Shown here one piece after another: positions 1 to 5,544 of a stretch of 6,652 bases of DNA. Within the stretch, counting starts at the first letter, position 1; each line of letters opens with the position of its first letter. This DNA comes from JBLIAZ01 sp047632015 (GTDB lineage Bacteria; Bacteroidota; Bacteroidia; Flavobacteriales_C; GCA-002722245). The position numbers and the translations under genes are program-made. The notes under the pieces are model-generated. The model had not been told where the DNA came from. It ran no database searches and saw only the letters and a program-made list of their open reading frames with translations. Location: the NCBI GenBank assembly GCA_047632015.1, contig JBLIBC010000148.1, forward strand, positions 1-6,652, given 5' to 3'.

Positions 1-152
1 TAATATTTCGGGTGGTGTAACTATTTACAGGCTTAACCTATATTTTCCCTTACTCTCTTCGTCATTGTTCATGATATTCTATTTCTTCGTATTCACTTGT
101 TCACTACGTTCGGTAGCGAAATTTTTTCTTTCTAAATCCGAGGAAGAATGAC

Positions 153-193
153 GAACAAGTGAATTCAAAAAGAATAGAGAACAGGAACAAATG
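153..193 (+). repeat. Diverged internal copy of the MITE-like arm
   Basis: The stretch starting at 153 shares GAACAAGTGAAT exactly with 367-378. It continues with a similar but diverged AAAGAATAGA...GAACAAATG pattern, in the same orientation as the right arm. The arm sequence is therefore present three times in this region, twice direct and once inverted. This suggests nested or repeated insertion of the same repeat family, or decay of an older tandem unit. Confidence 0.5.
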
Positions 194-232
194 CGGCAAT
201 CTCCTTATGTTTCAGGTTTGAAAATACTTAAT

Positions 233-250
233 CAGTTTGATACCAAACTG
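233..250. repeat. Small perfect hairpin
   Basis: CAGTTTG and CAAACTG form a perfect 7-bp stem around the loop ATAC. The sequence after it is TTTCTCG rather than a T-run, so it is a poor intrinsic terminator candidate. It lies inside the MITE-like unit and may be part of that unit's folded structure. Confidence 0.4.
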
Positions 251-342
251 TTTCTCGAACAATTTATACGGGATGAGATTGTTCATACACACTAGCACAC
301 ACAACTCCCCTCACTTTTTCGTCGTACCTCCTCGGTTGCTTT

Positions 343-356
343 GCTGCGCGCGCAGC
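343..356. repeat. 14-bp GC-only-rich palindrome (GCTGCGCGCGCAGC)
   Basis: A perfect 14-bp palindrome, strikingly GC-rich against AT-rich surroundings, sits immediately inside the right arm of the inverted-repeat unit. The flanking bases can pair imperfectly (TT before, AA after), extending a possible cruciform or hairpin. It could be a structural or protein-binding site of the element. No function is demonstrated. Confidence 0.5.
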
Positions 357-458
357 CAAACGGAGTGAACAAGTGAATACGAAGAAATAGAATATCATGA
401 ACAATGACGATTTAGCGTGAGCAACAATGATTTATTAGGTAGAATAGCGGGGAATCAA

Positions 459-493
459 ATGATTAGTTTAATCAGCACCCGTCCCTCATTGTT
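459..493 (+). repeat. 35-bp direct repeat, copy 1 (left of the operon)
   Basis: The 35 bases from 459 are identical to 3722-3756, in the same orientation. Identity stops abruptly at both ends: base 458 differs from 3721 and base 494 from 3757. The repeat contains a small hairpin, GATTA-GTT-TAATC. Here it lies in non-coding DNA; a short GTG-started frame across it (417-605) resembles nothing I know. Copy 2 is the 3' end of a toxin gene, so copy 1 looks like a displaced fragment of that gene end. The two copies bracket the mbnP-mbnH-YHYH operon. From here to the operon start at 635 I see no other gene and no convincing TAnnTTTG-type Bacteroidota promoter. Confidence 0.85.
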
Positions 494-634
494 ACAAGCT
501 TATTTTGAAACCAGGTCAATTCATTTCACCCGTCTAAGTGAGAATTTTACACAAAATCAAAATAATATTGTTACAGATGGAAACATTATTTTAATAGCTT
601 CGTAAACTAACATTAGAATCTAATCCTCGTTCGA

Positions 635-1309
635 ATGAAACTAATCTTCGCATCTCTATTTATTGCTTCGCAAGCGATGTGTCAACATGTAATTAAGTTT
701 ACGCCTACATTTGGAAACGACACCTTAGTTTTTAACAAAATGTACAAATCAAAACAAAACGACAGTCTTAAAATAAACAGTTTAAAACTATACTTTTCAT
801 CATTTGTTGTCAAGTACAAAGACGGAACAACATACACACAAACAAACAGTTATCATTTATTGAAATGGGACGAAGATCACAAAGCAAAAACAATTGCCCT
901 AAACCTCAAGCAAAAGCCGATAACCTCAATTTCGTTTAACCTAGGGATTGATTCAACAATGAATACTGCTGGAGCTTTAGATGGTGACCTTGACCCAATT
1001 CTAGGAATGTATTGGTCCTGGCAAAGTGGTTACATTAATTTCAAAATAGAAGGAAGCAGTAGTAGCTGTAAAACACATAAAAATGAATTTTCATTTCATG
1101 TTGGCGGATACCTTCCTCCAAATAACGCCGTAAAAAAAATCACTTTACAAACTAGTCAACAGCCAATTGATAAAGAAATAAATATAGGCATCGATTTGTC
1201 GAAATTTTTCGATAAAACACTGCTTGCTAAAACAAATTCCGTTACAATTCCATCTAGTAAAGCAGTTCAAGCAGCTTCGATACTTTCAAAATGCTTTCAA
1301 GTAAAATGA
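635..1309 (+). CDS. mbnP: MbnP-family periplasmic copper-binding protein
   Basis: This 224-residue protein has a short Sec-type signal sequence (about residues 1-16, hydrophobic FASLFIASQA). Its mid-protein signature is that of MbnP: GALDGDLDP (113-121) followed by GMYWSWQSGYINFKIEG (124-140), with Trp127 and Trp129. Further marks are FHVGGY at 154-159 and cysteines 145 and 220, which could form a disulphide. In methanotroph homologues, a conserved Trp of MbnP is converted to kynurenine by the partner diheme enzyme MbnH, giving a high-affinity copper site; which Trp is equivalent here is inference. The gene overlaps the next one by ATGA, so the two products are probably made together. Cys16 lies near the signal cleavage region but lacks a canonical lipobox, so a lipoprotein is less likely. 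The ATG chosen gives a complete signal peptide. No methanobactin precursor gene is visible, so a role in general copper handling is more likely. Confidence 0.88.
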   Translation: MKLIFASLFIASQAMCQHVIKFTPTFGNDTLVFNKMYKSKQNDSLKINSLKLYFSSFVVKYKDGTTYTQTNSYHLLKWDEDHKAKTIALNLKQKPITSISFNLGIDSTMNTAGALDGDLDPILGMYWSWQSGYINFKIEGSSSSCKTHKNEFSFHVGGYLPPNNAVKKITLQTSQQPIDKEINIGIDLSKFFDKTLLAKTNSVTIPSSKAVQAASILSKCFQVK

Positions 1310-2340
1310 AACTTTATCACCATAATAACGCAATGTTAATAATGATCGTAGTCTTATTTACTAGCATGATTGCCACAATCCCAGATAAAACCGTACCATT
1401 CACATACCCTAATGGTTGGCCAAAACCGGTATATGACTTTGCTAAAAACCCCAGAACGGTTGTCGGATTTCAATTGGGAAAAGACTTGTTTTTTGACCCA
1501 ATACTTTCCGATGACAATACCATCTCTTGCGGCAGCTGTCATTTATCTTTTACCGCTTTTACACACGCTGACCACAGATTAAGCCATGGAATAAAAGGAA
1601 GAATCGGAACAAGAAACACAAGTACTTTAATCAACCTTGCATGGAATACTAGTTTCATGTGGGATGGTGGAGTAAACAACATTGAGGTGCAAGCCATTAA
1701 TCCAATTACTAATCCTTTGGAAATGGACAGTGACTTGGGGGAATTAATAGACAAGTTGCAAAATTCATCAGATTATCCAAAAAGGTTCTATGAAGTATAC
1801 AATGACAGTGTAATCGATTCAAAAAAACTACTGAAAGCTTTAGCTCAGTTTACTGTTTCGTTGACATCATTTGAATCAAAATACGACAGTGTAAGCCGAG
1901 GTGAATCAGGAATTAAATTCACTCAAAAAGAAGCAAATGGCTACGAATTGTTTAAAACCCATTGTGCTACCTGCCACGAAGAACCTTTGTTTACAAACAA
2001 CTCATTTAAAAACAATGGACTAGCAGTGGACACATTTTTAAATGACTCAGGCAGGATGGGAATTACTAAAAACTCTGAAGATGCATTTAAATTCCGAGTT
2101 CCAACCCTTAGAAACATTGAACATTCCGCACCCTATTTTCATGATGGACGTGTAAACAGATTAAAAGATGTCTTAAAGCATTACACCTCTGAAATCCAAC
2201 ACAGCAGCACTTTAGCTCCTGAATTAAAAGATAAAATTAATTTAACAAGAAAACAGCAAATTGAAATCGTTGCTTTTTTGAAAACATTAACCGACAAACA
2301 ATTCTTATATAATATGAATTACAGACAAACGAACAATTAA
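1306..2340 (+). CDS. mbnH: MbnH/MauG-type diheme cytochrome c peroxidase
   Basis: Starting at the ATG of the ATGA overlap with mbnP gives 344 residues. An in-frame ATG at 1291 would add only five. An N-terminal hydrophobic segment (about 10-24) is a Sec signal or anchor. Two heme c motifs are present, CGSCH at 75-79 and CATCH at 220-224. Family blocks include NTSTLINLAWN (104-114), FMWDGG (117-122), NPLEM (136-140), VPTLRN (265-270) and APYFHDGR (275-282). Classical bacterial peroxidases place a Met ligand about 14 residues after the His of the last block. Here that position is Tyr293 in VLKHY, as in MauG-like enzymes with His-Tyr ligation; this alignment was done by eye. The established activity of MbnH is H2O2-driven oxidation of an MbnP Trp to kynurenine through a high-valent bis-Fe(IV) state. 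Its position directly behind mbnP supports that role over simple peroxide detoxification. Confidence 0.88.
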   Translation: MKLYHHNNAMLIMIVVLFTSMIATIPDKTVPFTYPNGWPKPVYDFAKNPRTVVGFQLGKDLFFDPILSDDNTISCGSCHLSFTAFTHADHRLSHGIKGRIGTRNTSTLINLAWNTSFMWDGGVNNIEVQAINPITNPLEMDSDLGELIDKLQNSSDYPKRFYEVYNDSVIDSKKLLKALAQFTVSLTSFESKYDSVSRGESGIKFTQKEANGYELFKTHCATCHEEPLFTNNSFKNNGLAVDTFLNDSGRMGITKNSEDAFKFRVPTLRNIEHSAPYFHDGRVNRLKDVLKHYTSEIQHSSTLAPELKDKINLTRKQQIEIVAFLKTLTDKQFLYNMNYRQTNN

Positions 2341-2350
2341 AACAAATCTT

Positions 2351-3625
2351 ATGAAAATTAAAACATTACTACTCGCAATGGGAATGACTGGAGCAGCTTT
2401 TGCTCAAGGCCCTTCAATAACCTCATGGGTTATTAACACAACAAATGCCACAGGTTATAATTGCTCAGGATGCACTCCTTCAGCAGTTAACGGGTCAATC
2501 ACCGCTGACATTCAGTCAGTTGATTACTCTCCAAAAGATGTCTGGATTACAACAGATGGAGTACCTAGTTATAATGTTGGACCATGGACACAGAATCCAA
2601 ATGTTCCAACTGAACAAAATAAAGTTTGGAAATTTACTTTGAGTCCATCTCAAAACACAGGAACACCTGAATCAACAGCACTAGGAGCTAACGGTGTGTG
2701 GTCGAATGGTGTTGGAATATATAATGCCAAGGATGGATATTATTGGGATGATACAAAGTCCGAAATGGCTGTTGGAGGAACAGGAACATGGAATCGAAAC
2801 GCCTATGTTTTTGAAGCTGTTAGTTTTGATGCATGTTTAGGGCATGCAGATGGAAGTGGTACTTATCATAATCATGTGAACCCAAAATGTTTATATGATT
2901 ACACTGCAACTACTGCTCACTCTCCTATCATTGGATATGCATTTGACGGATATCCAATATACGGAGCATTTGGATACACCAATACGGACGGTACAGGCGC
3001 TATTAAAAGAATCGCCTCAAGCTATAAATTGACAACAAATACCACTCGCGCAGCTGGACCAGACATGACAGTTTATACGGCAGGTAGCTTTTGTGAAGAT
3101 TATGAGTACACAGTTTCCTATGGTGATTTGGATGAGTTTAACGGAAGGACTTGCATTACACCGGAATATCCAGCTGGAACTTATGCGTATTTTGTAACTA
3201 CAGAAACAAACGGAGATCCTGCTTATCCTTTCGTGCTGGGTCCCAATTATTACGGAGTTGTGACAAGCGGTAACACTGGTCCAACAGGAGGAACTAATAC
3301 TGTTCCAGAAGTAGCAACTAATTATGTTCCGGTAATAACGGATATAATTAAGGAAACTGCTCCTTCTGAGAACATAAAGATTTATCCTAATCCTGTAATT
3401 GATAATGAACTTAAATTTGAGGTTGCTGACAACTCTTCTAAATTGGTTGTAGAAATTATTGACTACCAAGGACGTACTTTAATTCACCGAACATTTGAAG
3501 GAGGCACTTACGCTAACAAGCTATCTATATCAGCTCCTTACTTGAACTCTGGTGTGTATTGGGTTGCCTTTACAAACGGCGACAATCGCACAGTGCAACA
3601 AGTATTGTTTGATGACGGTTTCTAG
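2351..3625 (+). CDS. YHYH-domain secreted protein with T9SS sorting domain
   Basis: This 424-residue protein begins with a clear signal peptide (MKIKTLLLAMGMTGAAFA, cleavage near residue 18). A CSGC pair (38-41) follows. The YHYH domain is recognisable around residues 115-305: GVGIYNAKDG (121-129 region), ACLGH (161-165), TYHNH (171-175), Cys180, and the strongly conserved YAFDGYPIYG (196-205). The name-giving motif reads YHNH here. A Por-type sorting domain starts near 341 with IYPNPV (344-349) and ends at the C-terminus, so export through the type IX system to the surface or medium is expected. The domain's biochemical function is not established; the His/Cys-rich core suggests metal binding, which is inference. 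The gene starts 10 bp after mbnH on the same strand, so it is very likely the third gene of the operon. MbnP and MbnH lack the sorting domain and should stay periplasmic. Confidence 0.85.
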   Translation: MKIKTLLLAMGMTGAAFAQGPSITSWVINTTNATGYNCSGCTPSAVNGSITADIQSVDYSPKDVWITTDGVPSYNVGPWTQNPNVPTEQNKVWKFTLSPSQNTGTPESTALGANGVWSNGVGIYNAKDGYYWDDTKSEMAVGGTGTWNRNAYVFEAVSFDACLGHADGSGTYHNHVNPKCLYDYTATTAHSPIIGYAFDGYPIYGAFGYTNTDGTGAIKRIASSYKLTTNTTRAAGPDMTVYTAGSFCEDYEYTVSYGDLDEFNGRTCITPEYPAGTYAYFVTTETNGDPAYPFVLGPNYYGVVTSGNTGPTGGTNTVPEVATNYVPVITDIIKETAPSENIKIYPNPVIDNELKFEVADNSSKLVVEIIDYQGRTLIHRTFEGGTYANKLSISAPYLNSGVYWVAFTNGDNRTVQQVLFDDGF

Positions 3626-3721
3626 TTAGCATAACCAAAATTCAAGGACGACTGCTGATTAAATGATGTAATTTTATTTTGAAGAGTAATTGAAAATCTA
3701 TTTAATTTTTACTTTAGCGAT

Positions 3722-3756
3722 ATGATTAGTTTAATCAGCACCCGTCCCTCATTGTT
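3722..3756 (+). repeat. 35-bp direct repeat, copy 2 (right of the operon)
   Basis: Identical over 35 bases to 459-493. Read on the minus strand, it encodes the last residues (TMRDGC, then TGA) of the RelE-type toxin gene, so this copy is embedded in a gene end and copy 1 is not. An 11-bp piece of it (TTTAATCAGCA, 3730-3740) also occurs inverted at 3653-3663, just behind the YHYH stop codon. This arrangement resembles a gene 3' end used as a recombination or attachment point, but no integrase gene is visible in the window. Confidence 0.85.
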
Positions 3757-4055
3757 TTTGCGGGGTACTGGCTACAGTTGAATACATCTGTTACTGATAC
3801 AGTATGGTTATCAATGATGTATATTACTTTGTATGCACCTATAATAATGTACCTAGCAGATATTCCTTTTTCTTTCAAGTACGGTTCTTCTTGGAAGGAT
3901 AAAGGATTTGTTTGTAGTAAGTCAACTTCCTTGAATATTTTATTAATCAGTTTAGTTGCAGGTCGTTTAGATTTAGCTTCTTTGGTAATGTGTGATTCAA
4001 TTTGCTCTAAAGATTCAATAGCAAACCCAGTCTATTGGATATTATATATTGCCAT
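3735..4055 (-). pseudogene. RelE/ParE-type toxin gene with premature stop (TAG at codon 8)
   Basis: The minus-strand frame from the ATG at 4055 has 107 codons including the terminator, a normal RelE-type length, but codon 8 (4034-4032) is TAG. It reads MAIYNIQ, stop, then TGFAIESLEQI and onward with no further interruption. Family members usually have Trp here (..WT..A..SLE.I), so a single TGG-to-TAG change explains it. The remainder fits RelE/ParE toxins: KLINKIFKEVDLLQTNP in the middle, then RYIIIGAYKVIYIID and VTDVFNCSQYPAK at the end. Such toxins cleave ribosome-bound mRNA (RelE) or attack gyrase (ParE); the subgroup cannot be told here. The start shares one base with the antitoxin stop (TAATG), which confirms the intended start. 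No in-frame Met follows until near the C-terminus, so an active toxin is unlikely without readthrough. The last codons lie in the 35-bp repeat. Confidence 0.8.
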
Positions 4056-4276
4056 TAGCTACCGAAACGTAATTTCACGTCTTCATGACTTGAAAAATTT
4101 CCGCTTTCAATATCCTTTACAGACTTTAAATGTCTCAAATGCATTTCGTTATTTGAGATTACTTGAGCTTGCACAGACTTCTTAATGTAAAGATTTTCCA
4201 ATTGCTTTAAAGCACTCTCGTCTTTCAGGTGTAACACCCAATCAATAATACTTAATTTTCTAGCTTCTAAATCCAT
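4055..4276 (-). CDS. Antitoxin of a RelE/ParE-type module
   Basis: The start MDLEARKLSIIDWVLHLKDE matches the N-terminal pattern of a common Bacteroidota antitoxin type (MD...KL.LI.W...L.D...), giving 73 residues. An upstream in-frame ATG at 4372 would add 32 residues reading through a strong hairpin and an operator-like palindrome, so it is not preferred. The C-terminal part, with KSVKDIESGNFSSHEDV (51-67), resembles the toxin-wrapping tail seen in such antitoxins (D...G...SHEE/DV). It should bind and neutralise the co-encoded toxin and repress its own promoter. It ends in TAATG with the toxin start, typical of translational coupling. The frame is intact although the toxin is broken, so it may remain as an orphan antitoxin or a cross-protecting regulator. 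Confidence 0.75.
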   Translation of the reverse strand: MDLEARKLSIIDWVLHLKDESALKQLENLYIKKSVQAQVISNNEMHLRHLKSVKDIESGNFSSHEDVKLRFGS

Positions 4277-4284
4277 AGAACTAA

Positions 4285-4305
4285 TATACGAAATTTTCGC
4301 GTATA
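4285..4305 (-). promoter_or_regulatory. Candidate operator upstream of the antitoxin
   Basis: TATACG (4285-4290) and CGTATA (4300-4305) are perfect inverted 6-mers. A second palindrome, CGAAA-T-TTTCG (4289-4299), lies nested between them. The site ends 8 bp before the antitoxin ATG (4276), where self-binding antitoxins normally contact DNA. The role is inferred from position and symmetry only. Confidence 0.45.
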
Positions 4306-4315
4306 ATGTTTTGCT

Positions 4316-4339
4316 GCCACTATAAATAGTGGCTTTTTT
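4316..4339 (+). terminator. Strong intrinsic terminator-like hairpin on the + strand
   Basis: GCCACTA (4316-4322) and TAGTGGC (4327-4333) make a perfect 7-bp stem with loop TAAA, followed by six T. This is a textbook Rho-independent terminator for + strand transcription. No + strand gene ends just upstream, because the toxin-antitoxin pair runs the other way. It may be left over from a lost gene, may shield the RHS side from antisense reading, or may act as a hairpin in the 5' leader of the antitoxin transcript on the minus strand. Confidence 0.6.
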
Positions 4340-4389
4340 ATGCCTTATAGTAGGATAAATCACCTCATTCAATTGAATTTAGACCTTCA

Positions 4390-4920
4390 ATGGGTTGTCT
4401 ATCATTATCACAATATAAATCATCTGAAAGTTCACTAAAGATAGTGCATTCAGCACAGGAGAAGTGTTCAGAAAGTTGTATTAATCCGTATAGATACGGG
4501 TTTAATGGAATGGAGAAGGATACTGAGTTAAAGAGCGGGAATGACGATTATGACTTTGGTGCTAGGTTGTACGATAGTAGATTGGGACGGTTTAAGTCAG
4601 TTGACCCTTTGTCTGATAATTATCCACACATGAGTCCGTATTGTTATGCTGCAAATAGTCCTATTTATTATATTGATGAAAATGGTGAAGGTCCGAGAGA
4701 AGGGAATCATGTGCTTGATATTGATTTTAACATTTCAGTTGTTTCAAAAATTGGAGATGATAATAAGTCATTCCGTTTTAGTGACCCGGAAAAAAAAGAG
4801 GGACAGACGCTATTTAAAATTTTGTTATATTTGAATTTCACACCAATAAAACAGAATAATGCCAAGAGAAGCGAGAATAGGTTGTGCAGGTTATCCGTAT
4901 CACGTTACCCAACGAGGTAA
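4390..4920 (+). pseudogene. Truncated RHS-repeat protein, C-terminal core fragment
   Basis: The frame encodes an RHS-associated core: YRYGFNGMEKD (33-43), YDFGARLYDSRLGRFKSVDP (54-73), SPYCYAANSPIYYIDENGEGP (82-102). In intact RHS proteins this core closes a large YD-repeat shell and is followed by a variable toxin or effector tip. Here nothing of the YD-repeat shell lies upstream: the frame is blocked by TAG at 4351-4353, just behind the terminator-like hairpin. Downstream, about 35 residues of variable tip (GNHVLDIDFN...FRFSDPEK) run into the left inverted repeat of the RAYT element at 4799. From there the frame reads element DNA until TAA at 4918-4920, inside the transposase gene. The fragment is therefore broken at both ends and its shown end is artificial. 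Whether it is expressed cannot be judged; the ATG at 4390 is only the first available start. Confidence 0.8.
4799..4815 (+). repeat. Left inverted repeat of the RAYT element
   Basis: Seventeen bases containing GGGACAGACGCTATTT pair with 5528-5544, with one mismatch at 4801/5542. It lies in frame within the RHS fragment, so the RHS reading frame ends biologically here. It is a probable recognition site for the adjacent transposase. Confidence 0.75.
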
Positions 4921-5533
4921 TTTTCAAATGAATGTTTTTGAAGATGACGAGGATAAGCACCAATACATGGAGTTTTTCATGTTTTACAAAAATAAGTTTC
5001 AAGTTAAATTGTATGCTTGGTGTTTAATGGATAATCATGTTCATTTTATTGTTGAACCAAGTACAGAGAAAGGTTTGGCACAATTATTTAGCTTCACACA
5101 CATGAGGTACAGTCAGTACTTTAACAAAAAGAAAGGTGTAAAGGGTCACTTGTGGCAAGGTCGATTTTTTTCATGTCCGCTAGATGTAGAGCATTTATAC
5201 GAGGCGGTGCGATATGTTGAGTTAAATCCAAAAAGAGCAGGAATGGTCAAAAGGATAGATGGATATAGGTGGTCAAGTTTATTGATGCACTTAAAAGGTA
5301 AAGGAGAGTTTGAGGTGAGCCCAATTTCGGATTATTTGGATATTGAAAATTGGAAGGATTATTTAAATGAAAAGGTTAATGATGATATGGTTCAGCTTAT
5401 TAAGAGTACCACCAAAGCTAATAGACCCGCTGGTAATTCAATATTTATTGGGGAATTAGAAAAAATTACCGGTAGAAGTTTTAGTTTTAACAAGAAAGGA
5501 AGACCTAAAAAGGAAAAAAGGGAAATCAAATAG
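4859..5533 (+). CDS. REP-associated tyrosine transposase (Y1/HUH family)
   Basis: The protein has 224 residues and looks intact. It starts MPREARIGCAGYPYHVTQRGN, the usual N-terminus of this family. The HUH metal motif is H60-V-H62 in LMDNHVHFIVEP. GHLWQGRFFS (97-106) and the VRYVELNPKRAG block (117-128) follow. Tyr119 in that block is the likely nucleophile that links to the DNA 5' end; this assignment is by analogy with the Y..NPV block of E. coli TnpA-REP. The C-terminal third is basic (GRPKKEKREIK). Such enzymes cleave and join single-stranded DNA at short hairpin or REP-like repeats, and are often domesticated single-copy genes. The ATG is preceded by the left repeat, and the TAG stop is part of the right repeat. 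The start overlaps the run-off frame of the RHS fragment. Confidence 0.9.
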   Translation: MPREARIGCAGYPYHVTQRGNFQMNVFEDDEDKHQYMEFFMFYKNKFQVKLYAWCLMDNHVHFIVEPSTEKGLAQLFSFTHMRYSQYFNKKKGVKGHLWQGRFFSCPLDVEHLYEAVRYVELNPKRAGMVKRIDGYRWSSLLMHLKGKGEFEVSPISDYLDIENWKDYLNEKVNDDMVQLIKSTTKANRPAGNSIFIGELEKITGRSFSFNKKGRPKKEKREIK

Positions 5534-5544
5534 CGTCTGTCTCT
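5528..5544 (-). repeat. Right inverted repeat of the RAYT element
   Basis: AAATAGCGTCTGTC and the next three bases mirror 4799-4815 at 16 of 17 positions. The transposase stop codon TAG (5531-5533) lies inside this repeat, so coding end and element end are combined. Confidence 0.75.

Larger units (their letters stand above)
59..410. mobile_element. MITE-like unit with 47-bp perfect terminal inverted repeats
   Basis: Bases 59-105 are the exact reverse complement of 364-410 (47 of 47). The match continues inwards with scattered mismatches to about 113/356. The 352-bp unit has no convincing coding capacity. The longest frame inside it is about 34 codons (191-295), whose product I do not recognise. 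The arms read GAACAAGTGAATACGAAG and onward on the right side. I see no target-site duplication: the left flank ends ...CTCTCT and the right flank begins TTTAGC. The structure fits a non-autonomous miniature inverted-repeat element or a large intergenic hairpin unit. Whether it is repeated elsewhere in the genome cannot be seen from here. Confidence 0.55.
4799..5544 (+). mobile_element. RAYT (REP-associated transposase) element with inverted ends
   Basis: GAGGGACAGACGCTATTT-like sequence at 4799-4815 is matched by its reverse complement at 5528-5544 (16 of 17 positions). These two repeats flank a single Y1-type transposase gene, giving an element of about 746 bp. The GGGACAGACG-type end resembles short repeats I have seen beside transposases of this family in other bacteria; that is memory, not a search. 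The element interrupts the RHS tip region. No target duplication is seen, as expected for single-strand HUH transposition. The right repeat supplies the stop codon of the transposase. Confidence 0.7.

Noticed and set aside
1..58. GGGTGGTGTAACTATTTACAGG as a possible IS256-type terminal repeat
   Set aside because: It loosely recalls mutator-type IS ends, but there is no partner repeat and no transposase fragment in the window.
191..295. A 34-codon frame (MRQSPYVSGLKILNQF...) inside the MITE-like unit
   Set aside because: It is too short, unlike any family I know, and lies fully within structured repeat DNA.
417..605. A 62-codon frame with GTG start across direct-repeat copy 1
   Set aside because: It has no recognisable domain, starts at the edge of the inverted-repeat unit and is explained by repeat DNA; the same 35 bases in copy 2 are the antisense of a toxin gene end.
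494..634. A Bacteroidota promoter (TTG ... TAnnTTTG) for the operon
   Set aside because: Only imperfect matches such as TTATTTTG and TAATATTG are present, and neither has a well-spaced upstream TTG; not good enough to call.
3017..3469. A 150-codon minus-strand frame
   Set aside because: It is the antisense of the YHYH gene, rich in Ile/Ser/Cys and without any domain pattern.
459..3756. The 35-bp repeat pair as a CRISPR remnant
   Set aside because: There are only two copies 3.2 kb apart, no spacers and no cas genes, and one copy is coding sequence of a toxin.
3778..4185. A 135-codon + strand frame
   Set aside because: It is antisense to the toxin and antitoxin genes, whose family patterns, overlap and frame are convincing on the minus strand.
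4277..4372. N-terminal extension of the antitoxin to the ATG at 4372
   Set aside because: It would translate through a perfect hairpin and the operator-like palindrome, and family members start at the MDLE...KL region.
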